From NCBI GenBank assembly GCA_041690235.1, contig JAWLHS010000031.1, positions 1 through 17,074 on the forward strand: a stretch of 17,074 nucleotides of DNA, read 5' to 3'. Below, in pieces: positions 1 to 7,184 of the stretch (the first letter of the stretch is position 1; every line of letters begins with the position of its first letter). Source of the stretch: SLSG01 sp041690235. Lineage in GTDB: Bacteria > Bacteroidota > Bacteroidia > Bacteroidales > UBA7960. The notes under the pieces were generated by a model that worked only from the letters and a program-made list of their open reading frames with translations, ran no database searches and was not told the origin of the DNA. The position numbers were made by a program, and so were the translations under genes.

Positions 1-48
1 ATTTACTCCTTTATGTTCTACAACATGGACGTGACGCCAAAGTATTAA
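1..48 (+). CDS. 3' end of an unidentified gene (partial)
   Basis: Frame 1 is open from the window edge to a TAA stop at 46-48. It encodes 15 residues ending in FYNMDVTPKY. The stop is followed 17 bases later by a strong terminator hairpin, which fits the end of a plus-strand transcription unit. Nothing in 15 residues identifies a family. The aromatic-rich tail would suit an outer-membrane or secreted protein, but that is only a guess. An open frame this short could also be chance. Confidence 0.4.
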   Translation: MYSFMFYNMDVTPKY

Positions 49-65
49 ACCTTAATTCAACCTAC

Positions 66-100
66 AAAAAAAAGGCCCTCACCGGGGGCCTTTTTTTTTT
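66..100. terminator. Bidirectional intrinsic terminator
   Basis: Eight A residues, a GGCCC...GGGCC stem with a 7-base loop, and ten T residues form a symmetric rho-independent terminator that can work on both strands. It lies between a plus-strand frame ending at 48 and the minus-strand peptidase gene ending at 150, so it probably ends both converging transcripts. The A-tract and T-tract can also pair and lengthen the stem. Confidence 0.85.
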
Positions 101-149
101 GTACAGCTGACTGATTTCCGGAATCATATGGATCCGGAATGCAGGCGGT

Positions 150-2303
150 TTACCGAATAATGGTCATTTCATCGATAATCCTTGAAGCCCCGGCAAATTT
201 TTCGATAATAAACAGGATGTATCGGGCATCCACATTGATGCTTCTTTGCACCTCGTCCTCAAAAAGGATATCGCCGCTCATGGCTTCCCAGTTGCCGTCA
301 AATGCGAGTCCGATTAAATGCCCGTCCCCGTTGATCACCGGACTCCCGGAATTGCCGCCGGTGATATCGAGTCCGGCGATAAAATTGACAACCATCCCGC
401 CGTTCTTACCATAGGGCCCATAATCCTTGTCCATATACAGCGACTTGAGCTTGGCAGGCACGATAAATTCATGATGACCGGGATCCTCCTTCTCCATGAC
501 TCCCTTCAGGGTGGTTTGATAATCGTAATATACGGCATCGGCCGGTTGATATCCACCCACGCTGCCATAAGTAAACCGCATGGTGCTATTGGCATCCGGA
601 TAAAATGACCGTTCCGGCATCATCTCACGCAAACCCTTTAAAAACAACCGCTCTGCCCGGTCCACCACCACATCGTACTGCTGAATGCGGGGATTCATTT
701 CAGCATGATTGGAATAAACGGATCGGGCCGCCTTAAAGCCCGGATCTCTTTGCAGGGCCCTGGCAGAAGGTTTTTCCAGGAACTTCAACACACTTTCCTG
801 GTTGGCAAATAAGGAGTTCTTGTAAACATCCGCTGCGTAACGGTCAAAATCATAGCGGTATTTTTTGGCAATCTCCTGAAAAATATCGGGCAGATTGGCT
901 GGTGGTATTCGCTCAAAGTAAACGCGGAACATGGCCGCCCATAATCTTTCATCCACATCCTGGTCGTAATTCCGGTAGGTTCTCCCGGCTGCATTTTTAA
1001 GATTACTCAGCTCGCGGTCGAAATCCTCCCCCTCCTCCTTGTTTTTAAGCATGGTCAGCAGGCGATTAAATGAGTTGGCGAAACGCAGCATATCGGGACC
1101 ACTCGACATGGCTTCCATAAACACATAGTTCTGGGAGTTGAACTGCCTGTACCCCTCATAGGCTTGCCGGAAATCATCCATCACCTGGCCGTACTCCCGG
1201 CGCCGGGAAGGCTCCTCAACCACCCACTGCTGAAACTGCGTTTCAAGTTCCCTCTTGGATCCGGCAACGTCCAGGCGCTTCAAACTACGGCTCATGCCGA
1301 TAAAGTTTTTCCAGTAATTGGCGATTCCTGATTGCTTGGAGGCATATTTAATGCGGATCTCATCGCTGCCGGCCATGGCCTCTTCAATGATATCCAGTTT
1401 CTTACGCCGAATGTCAATACGCACCTGGTACATATTCTCCAGATTGAATTCGATGCCGTAAGAAGTAAGGTACCGATTGGTGCTTCCGGGATAACCGAGG
1501 ATCATCGCAAAATCCCCTTCTTCGACGCCTTTTATGGACACAGGCAGGTGGTGGCGGGGTCTCAGGGGGATGTTTTCGGAGCTGTAGCTCGCCGGACTAC
1601 CGTCCGGGGCCGTATATACCCTGAAGAGGGAAAAGTCTCCGGTATGCCGGGGCCACATCCAGTTGTCGGTATCTCCCCCATATGAACCGATCGACTCCGG
1701 CGGGGTGCCCACCAGGCGGACATCATTGTACGTCTCATAAACAAACAGGAAGAATTCGTTGCCGGCAAACATGGGACGCACATTGGCTGTATAGTGGGTT
1801 CCATCCGTTGCTGCGGCAACAATCTCCTCGCTCTTTTCCCGGATGATCCGTCCGCGTTCCTCTTCCGTCAGATCCGGAGAAAGGGCGGCAGCAACCTCCT
1901 CCGTTACATCCCTGGCCTGAACCAAAAACCGCACAAAAAGGCCCTGGCTCGGCAATTCATCACCGAGTTCATCGGCCCAAAAGCCATTGGTAAGCAAGTC
2001 GTTCTCAACGGAACTAAGCGCCTGAATGCGACCATAGCCACAATGGTGATTGGTAAGGACAAGTCCCATGTCCGAAATAATCTCTGCCGTGCATCCACCG
2101 CCAAAATGTACAATGGCATCCTTTAAACTGGACTCGGTAAAACTGAAAATTTGATCCCTGGTAAGGTTCAGCCCCATCTCCTGCATTTCGGAAAACAAGG
2201 CATCATCAATCATAAACGGCAGCCACATGCCCTCATCGGCCTTCACATACGACCGGGGTATCAGAATGGCCAGCAGGATCAGTAGAAGTAGTTGTTTTTT
2301 CAT
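150..2303 (-). CDS. S46-family dipeptidyl-peptidase, DPP7-like
   Basis: This 717-residue protein is predicted to be a periplasmic serine exopeptidase that releases dipeptides from the N-terminus of peptides, feeding amino-acid catabolism. Residues 1-22 form a signal peptide without a lipobox, with likely cleavage after VKA. The chymotrypsin-like triad is visible: TNHHCGY (His86/87), a conserved GGDTDNWMWPRHTGDF block (Asp223 by spacing from His) and GGNSGSPV (Ser652). Eighteen residues after the serine the sequence reads FDGNWE. In S46 enzymes a Gly here goes with DPP7 (hydrophobic or broad P1) and an Arg with DPP11 (Asp/Glu P1), so DPP7-type specificity is inferred. The length is normal for the family. 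The 32-base gap to the upstream manC gene has no promoter I can see, so it is probably the last gene of that operon. Confidence 0.95.
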   Translation of the reverse strand: MKKQLLLLILLAILIPRSYVKADEGMWLPFMIDDALFSEMQEMGLNLTRDQIFSFTESSLKDAIVHFGGGCTAEIISDMGLVLTNHHCGYGRIQALSSVENDLLTNGFWADELGDELPSQGLFVRFLVQARDVTEEVAAALSPDLTEEERGRIIREKSEEIVAAATDGTHYTANVRPMFAGNEFFLFVYETYNDVRLVGTPPESIGSYGGDTDNWMWPRHTGDFSLFRVYTAPDGSPASYSSENIPLRPRHHLPVSIKGVEEGDFAMILGYPGSTNRYLTSYGIEFNLENMYQVRIDIRRKKLDIIEEAMAGSDEIRIKYASKQSGIANYWKNFIGMSRSLKRLDVAGSKRELETQFQQWVVEEPSRRREYGQVMDDFRQAYEGYRQFNSQNYVFMEAMSSGPDMLRFANSFNRLLTMLKNKEEGEDFDRELSNLKNAAGRTYRNYDQDVDERLWAAMFRVYFERIPPANLPDIFQEIAKKYRYDFDRYAADVYKNSLFANQESVLKFLEKPSARALQRDPGFKAARSVYSNHAEMNPRIQQYDVVVDRAERLFLKGLREMMPERSFYPDANSTMRFTYGSVGGYQPADAVYYDYQTTLKGVMEKEDPGHHEFIVPAKLKSLYMDKDYGPYGKNGGMVVNFIAGLDITGGNSGSPVINGDGHLIGLAFDGNWEAMSGDILFEDEVQRSINVDARYILFIIEKFAGASRIIDEMTIIR

Positions 2304-2335
2304 TGTTTATTAGGTAGTTAAGGTTAGTTATTGGA

Positions 2336-3427
2336 TTAAATAAAGTGTTCCCCCTTGTTCAGTTTAATATCGTTCACAAACTTTCTGATTTGTTGTTCCT
2401 GTGTTTTTTTGCAAATCAGCAGCACATTATCCGACTCCGCTACAATATAATCTTCGAGCCCCTGGATGACCACCAGCTTTTCTTCGGGAATATTGACAAT
2501 ACATTGTGATGCGTCATAAAGCATGACGTTTTTTCCCATGACCGCGTTCTGCTCCCCGTCTTTGGGCCGGACCTCATACAGGGATCCCCATGTGCCCAGG
2601 TCGGACCATCCCAGATCGGAAATAAACACATAAACATTCTCCGCTTTTTCCATGATGGCATAATCGATGGATATGCTTTTACAGGTGGCGTAGGCTTTGT
2701 TCATATACGGTTTTTCTTCCGGCGTATTGTATGTTCCCACGGCCTCCCGAAAGACGAAACTGATTTCCGGCTGGTATTTTTCGAAGGCATCGATGATGGC
2801 CCTGCACGACCAGATAAAAATACCGCTGTTCCAGAGAAAATCGCCACTTTCCAAAAACGACCGGGCCATTTCAAGATCGGGTTTCTCGGTAAAGGTTTTC
2901 ACCTTTTTCAGGCTTGGGTGATCCGGGAGGCTGGAATCTTCCAGGAACTGGATATAGCCGTAGCCCGTATCCGGCCTGTGAGGGGTAATGCCCAGGGTAA
3001 ACAGCCAGTCATGCTGTGCCGCAGCTTTCAGGGCGGAATTGATGATTCCGGCAAAAGCCGCTTCTTTCAGGATGATATGGTCGGACGGTGCAACCACGAT
3101 GCGGGCCTGCGGGTTCAATGCGTGGATCTTGTATGCGGCATAGGCGATACATGGGGCTGTGTTTTTCCTTGTCGGTTCACAAATGACCATCTCAGGATCC
3201 AGGCTGGGGATCTGATCCAGAACCAGTTGCTCATAATTCTGATTGGTCACAATATAAATATTCTCGCGGCTGCAGACATTCAGGAAACGCTCATAGGTTT
3301 CCCTGATGAGGGTCTTTCCTGTGCCCAGTATGTCTATGAACTGCTTGGGACGGGTTCGCCGGCTCATGGGCCAGAAACGCTCCCCCACACCGCCTGCCAT
3401 AATGACAACGTAATTGTTTTTGTCCAT
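2336..3427 (-). CDS. manC: Mannose-1-phosphate guanylyltransferase
   Basis: The 363-residue product makes GDP-mannose from mannose-1-phosphate and GTP in the cytoplasm, supplying mannose or fucose for surface polysaccharide. The nucleotidyltransferase signature lies at residues 10-30 (MAGGVGERFWP followed by SRRTRPKQF). Other family motifs follow: CEPTRKNTAP, APSDH, FTEKP and WNSGIFIW. The protein ends after the nucleotidyltransferase and left-handed-helix parts, so this is the short form without the C-terminal phosphomannose isomerase cupin found in bifunctional ManC proteins. The ATG at 3427 puts the signature at the usual distance from the N-terminus. The stop of the sprT-like gene is only 6 bases upstream, so the two are co-transcribed. 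No other polysaccharide genes are nearby, which suggests a housekeeping GDP-mannose supply. Confidence 0.95.
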   Translation of the reverse strand: MDKNNYVVIMAGGVGERFWPMSRRTRPKQFIDILGTGKTLIRETYERFLNVCSRENIYIVTNQNYEQLVLDQIPSLDPEMVICEPTRKNTAPCIAYAAYKIHALNPQARIVVAPSDHIILKEAAFAGIINSALKAAAQHDWLFTLGITPHRPDTGYGYIQFLEDSSLPDHPSLKKVKTFTEKPDLEMARSFLESGDFLWNSGIFIWSCRAIIDAFEKYQPEISFVFREAVGTYNTPEEKPYMNKAYATCKSISIDYAIMEKAENVYVFISDLGWSDLGTWGSLYEVRPKDGEQNAVMGKNVMLYDASQCIVNIPEEKLVVIQGLEDYIVAESDNVLLICKKTQEQQIRKFVNDIKLNKGEHFI

Positions 3428-3433
3428 GGTTCT

Positions 3434-4192
3434 TTAAATTTTTTTATGCTTCATTTGCTTCATTCTCAGATTTGCATTGTTCATGGAAGGAGGTCTTTCG
3501 GCCCGGTTCACTTTTGCCATGGGATGAAACAGATAGGTTCTCTGGTTGTCCAGGCATAAACACCTGTATCGCTTGCGCAACCTGCCCTCTTTCTTAAACA
3601 GCCGCCCCGTGCGGGTCAAAAACAAAGCTTCTTCCGGAATATCCTCCAAAAGCAAGGGCCCATCCGACCCGCCCCCATGATCAAAAACAGCGAGATCCCT
3701 CACCACAGGTTCACTTGCAATACCTGAAGCCCTTACATGACAGGAATACCGGATCAGCGATTCATGCAGGACCGGGTGGAAGAAACCCTGTTCAATATAC
3801 GTCCTGATCAGCTCGCCAAACTGCTTTTTCCATTCCTTGCCGTGCGGGCGAACTGAATTACCTGACCGCTCAAACACCATCAGGTGGGCGAGCTCGTGCG
3901 CAAAAACGAGCAGAAAGGCGTAAATGTTTAAATCAGCGTTTACGGAAATCTGATGCAGGCCCCCGTTCATTGAAGGTTTAAAGTCCCCCAGCTTCGATGC
4001 CCGGCCGCGGGTGATTTTTAATCGAATCCGAAATCCTGACACCGCATTTTCTATATGGCTGACCGCCTGGACCGGGAAATACCTTGCAAGAACTTCCCTG
4101 CTAATTGCTTGGTTCAAGATTTGCAAAATTTTCGTGAGATGTCTGATCAGAATCACTCCAGGTCGGACAATTGCAATCCTTTCGAAACACAA
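3434..4192 (-). CDS. SprT-like zinc metalloprotease-fold protein
   Basis: The protein has a SprT-like domain with the zinc motif HELAH inside VFAHELAHLMVF and a third probable ligand in PHGKEWKK. SprT-like domains resemble the protease core of Spartan/SPRTN, which acts on DNA-protein crosslinks, but the function of the bacterial proteins is largely unknown. The C-terminal part (EDIPEEALFLTRTGRLFKK, then YRCLCLDNQRTYLFHP) is basic and lacks the four-cysteine zinc ribbon of classical SprT. I recall this form from Bacteroidota. The start is uncertain. The longest reading begins at a TTG (4192), but its first 25 or so residues lie over the upstream lipoprotein gene that ends at 4101. GTG at 4156 or TTG at 4117 would reduce the overlap. 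None of them has a clear ribosome binding site. It is probably translationally coupled to its neighbours. Confidence 0.82.
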   Translation of the reverse strand: MCFERIAIVRPGVILIRHLTKILQILNQAISREVLARYFPVQAVSHIENAVSGFRIRLKITRGRASKLGDFKPSMNGGLHQISVNADLNIYAFLLVFAHELAHLMVFERSGNSVRPHGKEWKKQFGELIRTYIEQGFFHPVLHESLIRYSCHVRASGIASEPVVRDLAVFDHGGGSDGPLLLEDIPEEALFLTRTGRLFKKEGRLRKRYRCLCLDNQRTYLFHPMAKVNRAERPPSMNNANLRMKQMKHKKI

Positions 4193-4274
4193 AACAGGAG
4201 CTCAAAAGGAAACAACAAGCCAGGGCGAGCAAAAACACCGGTATTCCACGTAATTGACAATTCAATAATTGCAT
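4101..4274 (-). CDS. Small lipoprotein with a KDCNCP motif
   Basis: From the ATG at 4274 the frame encodes 57 residues. A short N-terminus is followed by a hydrophobic stretch (residues 11-24) and the lipobox L-S-S-C with Cys27, so it should be lipidated and anchored in the inner or outer membrane. The mature part is only 31 residues, begins CFVFRKDCNCPTWS and ends NFANLEPSN. The C-x-C-P motif just after the lipid anchor is its only striking feature. It resembles small Bacteroidota lipoproteins with a similar cysteine motif, but I cannot name the family and no function is known to me. A doubled TATTTTTG promoter box lies 21-36 bases upstream. The stop at 4101 falls inside the longest reading of the sprT-like gene, so this is the probable first gene of the lipoprotein-sprT-manC-peptidase operon. 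Confidence 0.65.
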   Translation of the reverse strand: MQLLNCQLRGIPVFLLALACCFLLSSCFVFRKDCNCPTWSDSDQTSHENFANLEPSN

Positions 4275-4294
4275 CTGATTTGGGATTCGGTGTC

Positions 4295-4310
4295 CAAAAA
4301 TACAAAAATA
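4295..4310 (-). promoter_or_regulatory. Candidate doubled -7 promoter box for the lipoprotein operon
   Basis: Read on the minus strand, 4310-4303 and 4302-4295 are both TATTTTTG and abut each other. Each matches the Bacteroidota -7 consensus TAnnTTTG. The start codon at 4274 lies 20-28 bases downstream, giving a short leader. No TTTG or TTG is seen at the usual -33 distance, so the assignment rests on the -7 match and position alone. Confidence 0.45.
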
Positions 4311-4366
4311 AAAACGGGCCCTGCGATGGCTTACCCTATTATTATAAAAAGAACGCAAAATATCAG

Positions 4367-4374
4367 TAATTTCG
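4367..4374 (+). promoter_or_regulatory. Weak candidate -7 box for mlaEF
   Basis: TAATTTCG matches TAnnTTTG at all but one fixed position and lies 19 bases before the mlaE ATG at 4394. It is divergent from the lipoprotein operon promoter. I see no -33 element. Confidence 0.3.
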
Positions 4375-4393
4375 CGTGTGTAACAGGCATTTT

Positions 4394-5134
4394 ATGACGT
4401 TGTTTTACCACATCGGAACCTACCTGCAGCTTCTCAGGATCATTCTGAAAAAGCCTGAGCGGTCGTCAATCTACAGGCGGCAAATTATTGTGGAAATGGA
4501 CAACCTCGGACTGCAAAGCCTGGGTATAGTAGCCATTATCAGCGTTTTTATGGGCGCCGTTCTCACCATACAAACGGCCTTCAACACCGATCATCCGATG
4601 TTGCCCATTTATGCAGTGGGTTTTGCCACCCGACAGGCCATCATCCTGGAGTTTGCACCCACCATGATTGCTTTAATCCTCGCTGGCAAGGTCGGTTCAA
4701 GAATTGCTTCCGAAATTGGCACAATGCGGGTTACCGAGCAGATCGATGCCCTGGAAGTCATGGGGGTGAACGCCGCGGGCTTTCTGATTCTGCCTAAAGT
4801 CATTGCCTCACTGATTGTCAACCCTTTCCTGGTTATACTCAGTATGGTGCTGGGGATATTCGGAGGCTGGCTCGCCTCGGCCCTGACCGGTGTGGTGCCG
4901 TTAAGTCACTATGTTTATGGCATCTTATTTGAGTTTGCCCAATACGACATCTATTATGCCCTGCTCAAAACCCTGGTGTTTGCCTTTTTGATCACCACCG
5001 TCTCGGGCTACTTCGGCTTTTACACCCGGGGCGGAGCGCTTGAAGTGGGTCAATCGAGCACCAAAGCAGTGGTTTTCAGCAGTATTTATATCATTCTGTT
5101 CAACCTGATACTAACACAGATCCTTTTGGCATGA
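4394..5134 (+). CDS. mlaE: MlaE-family ABC transporter permease
   Basis: The 246-residue integral membrane protein is a lipid ABC permease of the MlaE family, the inner-membrane channel of phospholipid transport systems that maintain outer-membrane asymmetry. An amphipathic N-terminus is followed by the family core: MDNLGLQSLGIVAIISVFMGAV, then the conserved loop ILEFAPTMIALILAGKVGSRIASEIGTMRVTEQIDALEVMGV (given here as its landmarks EFAPT, GKVGSRIASE and EQIDALEVMG). Several hydrophobic helices lie beyond. I chose the ATG at 4394 over an in-frame GTG at 4376. It gives the usual N-terminus, has AGG at 4385-4387 upstream, and the GTG lies at the predicted transcript start. The stop overlaps the mlaF start as ATGA. 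Confidence 0.93.
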   Translation: MTLFYHIGTYLQLLRIILKKPERSSIYRRQIIVEMDNLGLQSLGIVAIISVFMGAVLTIQTAFNTDHPMLPIYAVGFATRQAIILEFAPTMIALILAGKVGSRIASEIGTMRVTEQIDALEVMGVNAAGFLILPKVIASLIVNPFLVILSMVLGIFGGWLASALTGVVPLSHYVYGILFEFAQYDIYYALLKTLVFAFLITTVSGYFGFYTRGGALEVGQSSTKAVVFSSIYIILFNLILTQILLA

Positions 5135-5883
5135 TACGGGGACGGAACATCTGGAAGTCTTACGACGGCATGGCTGTTTTGAAAGATGTAAGCTTTAACT
5201 TCGAACAGGGTAAAACCAACCTGATCATAGGCAAGAGCGGATCTGGCAAAACCGTGCTGATGAAGTGTCTCGTGGGACTGTTAAGTGCGGATAAGGGAGA
5301 AATCCTGTATGATGAAAGGAATTACCTGAGCATGACTTTTGCGGAGCGCCGGGTGATTCGAAAGGAGCTTGGCATGTTGTTTCAGGGCGGCGCCCTGTTC
5401 GACTCCCTCACGGTCGAAGAGAATGTAATGTTTCCCCTCGATATGTTCGGAAAGATGAACAGGGAGGAAAAACTCGACCGGGTCAATGCCTGTCTGAATC
5501 GTGTCAACCTGCAAAATGTAAACAAACTTTATCCCGCTGAGATCAGCGGAGGCATGAAGAAGCGCGTCGCCATAGCCCGGGCCATCAGCAACAACCCAAA
5601 ATATTTATTCTGTGACGAACCCAACTCCGGGCTGGATCCCATAACGGGCATTGTCATCGACAACCTGATCAGGGAAATTACCGAAGAGTACCAAATGACC
5701 ACTGTGATCAATACCCACGACATGAACAGCGTGATGGAAATCGGAGACAAAGTCATCTACCTCTTACAGGGCAAGGTCTGGTGGGAAGGCTCACGCCACG
5801 AAATTCTACACTCGGACAATCCGGAGCTCAATGATTTCGTTTATGCCACTGAGCTCATGCGAACGATAAGCAAGAAAAACTGA
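5131..5883 (+). CDS. mlaF: MlaF-family ABC transporter ATPase
   Basis: This is the 250-residue cytoplasmic ATPase that powers the MlaE permease. All ABC motifs are present: Walker A GKSGSGKT (about residues 34-41), Q-loop LGMLFQGGALFDSLTV, signature ISGGMKKRVAIARAI, Walker B YLFCDEPNSGLDP and H-loop INTHDMNSV. The FQGGALFDSLTVEENV block and the SGGMKKR signature are characteristic of the MlaF (Ttg2A) branch and not of LolD/MacB ATPases. The 4-base overlap with mlaE indicates translational coupling. The C-terminal tail ends in a short basic helix after the FVYATEL segment. No MCE (MlaD) gene follows. The next gene, 21 bases on, is a MacB-type permease. Confidence 0.95.
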   Translation: MIRGRNIWKSYDGMAVLKDVSFNFEQGKTNLIIGKSGSGKTVLMKCLVGLLSADKGEILYDERNYLSMTFAERRVIRKELGMLFQGGALFDSLTVEENVMFPLDMFGKMNREEKLDRVNACLNRVNLQNVNKLYPAEISGGMKKRVAIARAISNNPKYLFCDEPNSGLDPITGIVIDNLIREITEEYQMTTVINTHDMNSVMEIGDKVIYLLQGKVWWEGSRHEILHSDNPELNDFVYATELMRTISKKN

Positions 5884-5904
5884 CCACAGGAAATAGTATG
5901 ACCC

Positions 5905-7155
5905 ATGATACTGATTATTAAACTCATCAAGGAGAGTGCGGTTTTTGCACTCACCTCCATCCTGGCAAACCGGCTGCGTACCATTCTTACGCTGTTGGGA
6001 ATTACCATCGGGATTTTCTCCATTATTTCGGTTTTTTCGGTGGTCGACTCCCTGGAGCGGCAAATCCGCAGCAGCATCGAGGCCCTGGGAGATAACGTGG
6101 TTTATGTTCAAAAGTGGCCATGGCAGTTTGGCGGAGATTTTCAGTGGTGGCAGTATGCCAACCGCCCGGTTCCCCATACCCGGGAACTGGACGAGCTGCT
6201 TCGAAGGGCCCATTCCGTCGAGGCTGCGACTTTTATTGCTTCCACCAGCCGTACGGTCGAATACCTGAATACCAGTATAGAAAGTGTGACCCTTATTGGC
6301 GTTTCGGCAGACTATGACAGAACAAGGGTGTTTGAACTGGAGGAAGGCCGGTATTTCTCCTTTCCCGAATCCAGTGCCGGCCGGAATGTGGCCATGATTG
6401 GCTCGGATCTGGCACAGAACCTGTTTCAGAACGTCGATCCCATTGGAAAAAACATCAAGGTTTTCGGGCGGAATGTACAGGTTATCGGGGTCTTTCAGAA
6501 AGAGGGAATGGGCGGTTTTGGCGAAAGCAATGATGATGTCGTGGTACTCCCCCTTGTGTTTCTCAACCAATTCATTGATGTGAACAGCGAACGTTTCGGA
6601 CCCTTTATCATGGCCAGGGCGCTTCCGGGTGTTTCCAATGAAGAGCTGATCGACGATTTGACAGGGGCCATGCGGGCCATCAGAAGACTGAAACCCTTTG
6701 CTGATGATAATTTTGCCCTGAATGAGACCAGCCTTCTTTCCCAGGGATTTGACGGCCTGTTTGCCATCATTACAATGGCGGGCTGGATCATCGGTGGATT
6801 CTCCATACTTGTCGGGGGGTTCGGCATCGCAAACATCATGTTTGTTTCCGTTAGGGAGCGAACCACCATTATTGGAATACAGAAAGCCCTCGGAGCAAAA
6901 AATTATTTTATCCTCTGGCAGTTCTTGTTCGAAGCGATTATCCTCAGCCTGATTGGCGGTGCGGTCGGATTGTTGCTGGTTTGGGCCGGAACGGCCTTGG
7001 TTGCCAGCATTTTCGAAATTGACTTTGCCCTTACGGCAGGAAACATTTTGCTGGGTCTGAACGTTTCTGCTATCATAGGACTGGTGTCCGGTTTTGTTCC
7101 GGCATGGACCGCCTCAAGGCTCGACCCGGTCGAAGCCATCAGGTCGACCGGTTGA
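5905..7155 (+). CDS. MacB/FtsX-type ABC transporter permease
   Basis: The 416-residue protein has the one-plus-three membrane layout of MacB-like permeases. One helix near residues 25-50 (TLLGITIGIFSIISVFSVVD) is followed by a periplasmic MacB_PCD-type domain of about 220 residues, then three helices (near 285-312, 333-362 and 373-398) and the hallmark end ASRLDPVEAIRS. Relatives work in tripartite efflux, lipoprotein release or mechanotransmission, with a separate LolD/MacB-type ATPase. Here no such ATPase is adjacent and the only one nearby is MlaF-like. The ATG at 5905 follows the mlaF stop by 21 bases, with CAGGAA at 5887-5892 as a possible ribosome site, so it is probably in the mlaEF operon. 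Its substrate cannot be read from the sequence. Confidence 0.9.
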   Translation: MILIIKLIKESAVFALTSILANRLRTILTLLGITIGIFSIISVFSVVDSLERQIRSSIEALGDNVVYVQKWPWQFGGDFQWWQYANRPVPHTRELDELLRRAHSVEAATFIASTSRTVEYLNTSIESVTLIGVSADYDRTRVFELEEGRYFSFPESSAGRNVAMIGSDLAQNLFQNVDPIGKNIKVFGRNVQVIGVFQKEGMGGFGESNDDVVVLPLVFLNQFIDVNSERFGPFIMARALPGVSNEELIDDLTGAMRAIRRLKPFADDNFALNETSLLSQGFDGLFAIITMAGWIIGGFSILVGGFGIANIMFVSVRERTTIIGIQKALGAKNYFILWQFLFEAIILSLIGGAVGLLLVWAGTALVASIFEIDFALTAGNILLGLNVSAIIGLVSGFVPAWTASRLDPVEAIRSTG

Positions 7156-7184
7156 TCTTTTTACTTTCAAATAATACCATTGAA

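Noticed and set aside
2918..3559. 213-residue plus-strand open frame across manC and sprT
   Set aside because: It is antisense to manC, whose motifs are unambiguous, and shows no family features of its own.
4376..4393. GTG start for mlaE six codons upstream of the ATG
   Set aside because: It coincides with the predicted transcript start and adds residues not expected in the family, while the ATG at 4394 has an AGG upstream at suitable spacing.
5806..6570. 254-residue minus-strand open frame across mlaF and the permease gene
   Set aside because: It is antisense to two well-supported genes, has no recognisable domain and low-complexity composition, and is explained as a shadow of their codon pattern.
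7104..7184. Longer gpmI reading starting inside the permease gene
   Set aside because: The added 27 residues are an out-of-frame reading of the permease C-terminus and are unlike phosphoglycerate mutase N-termini.
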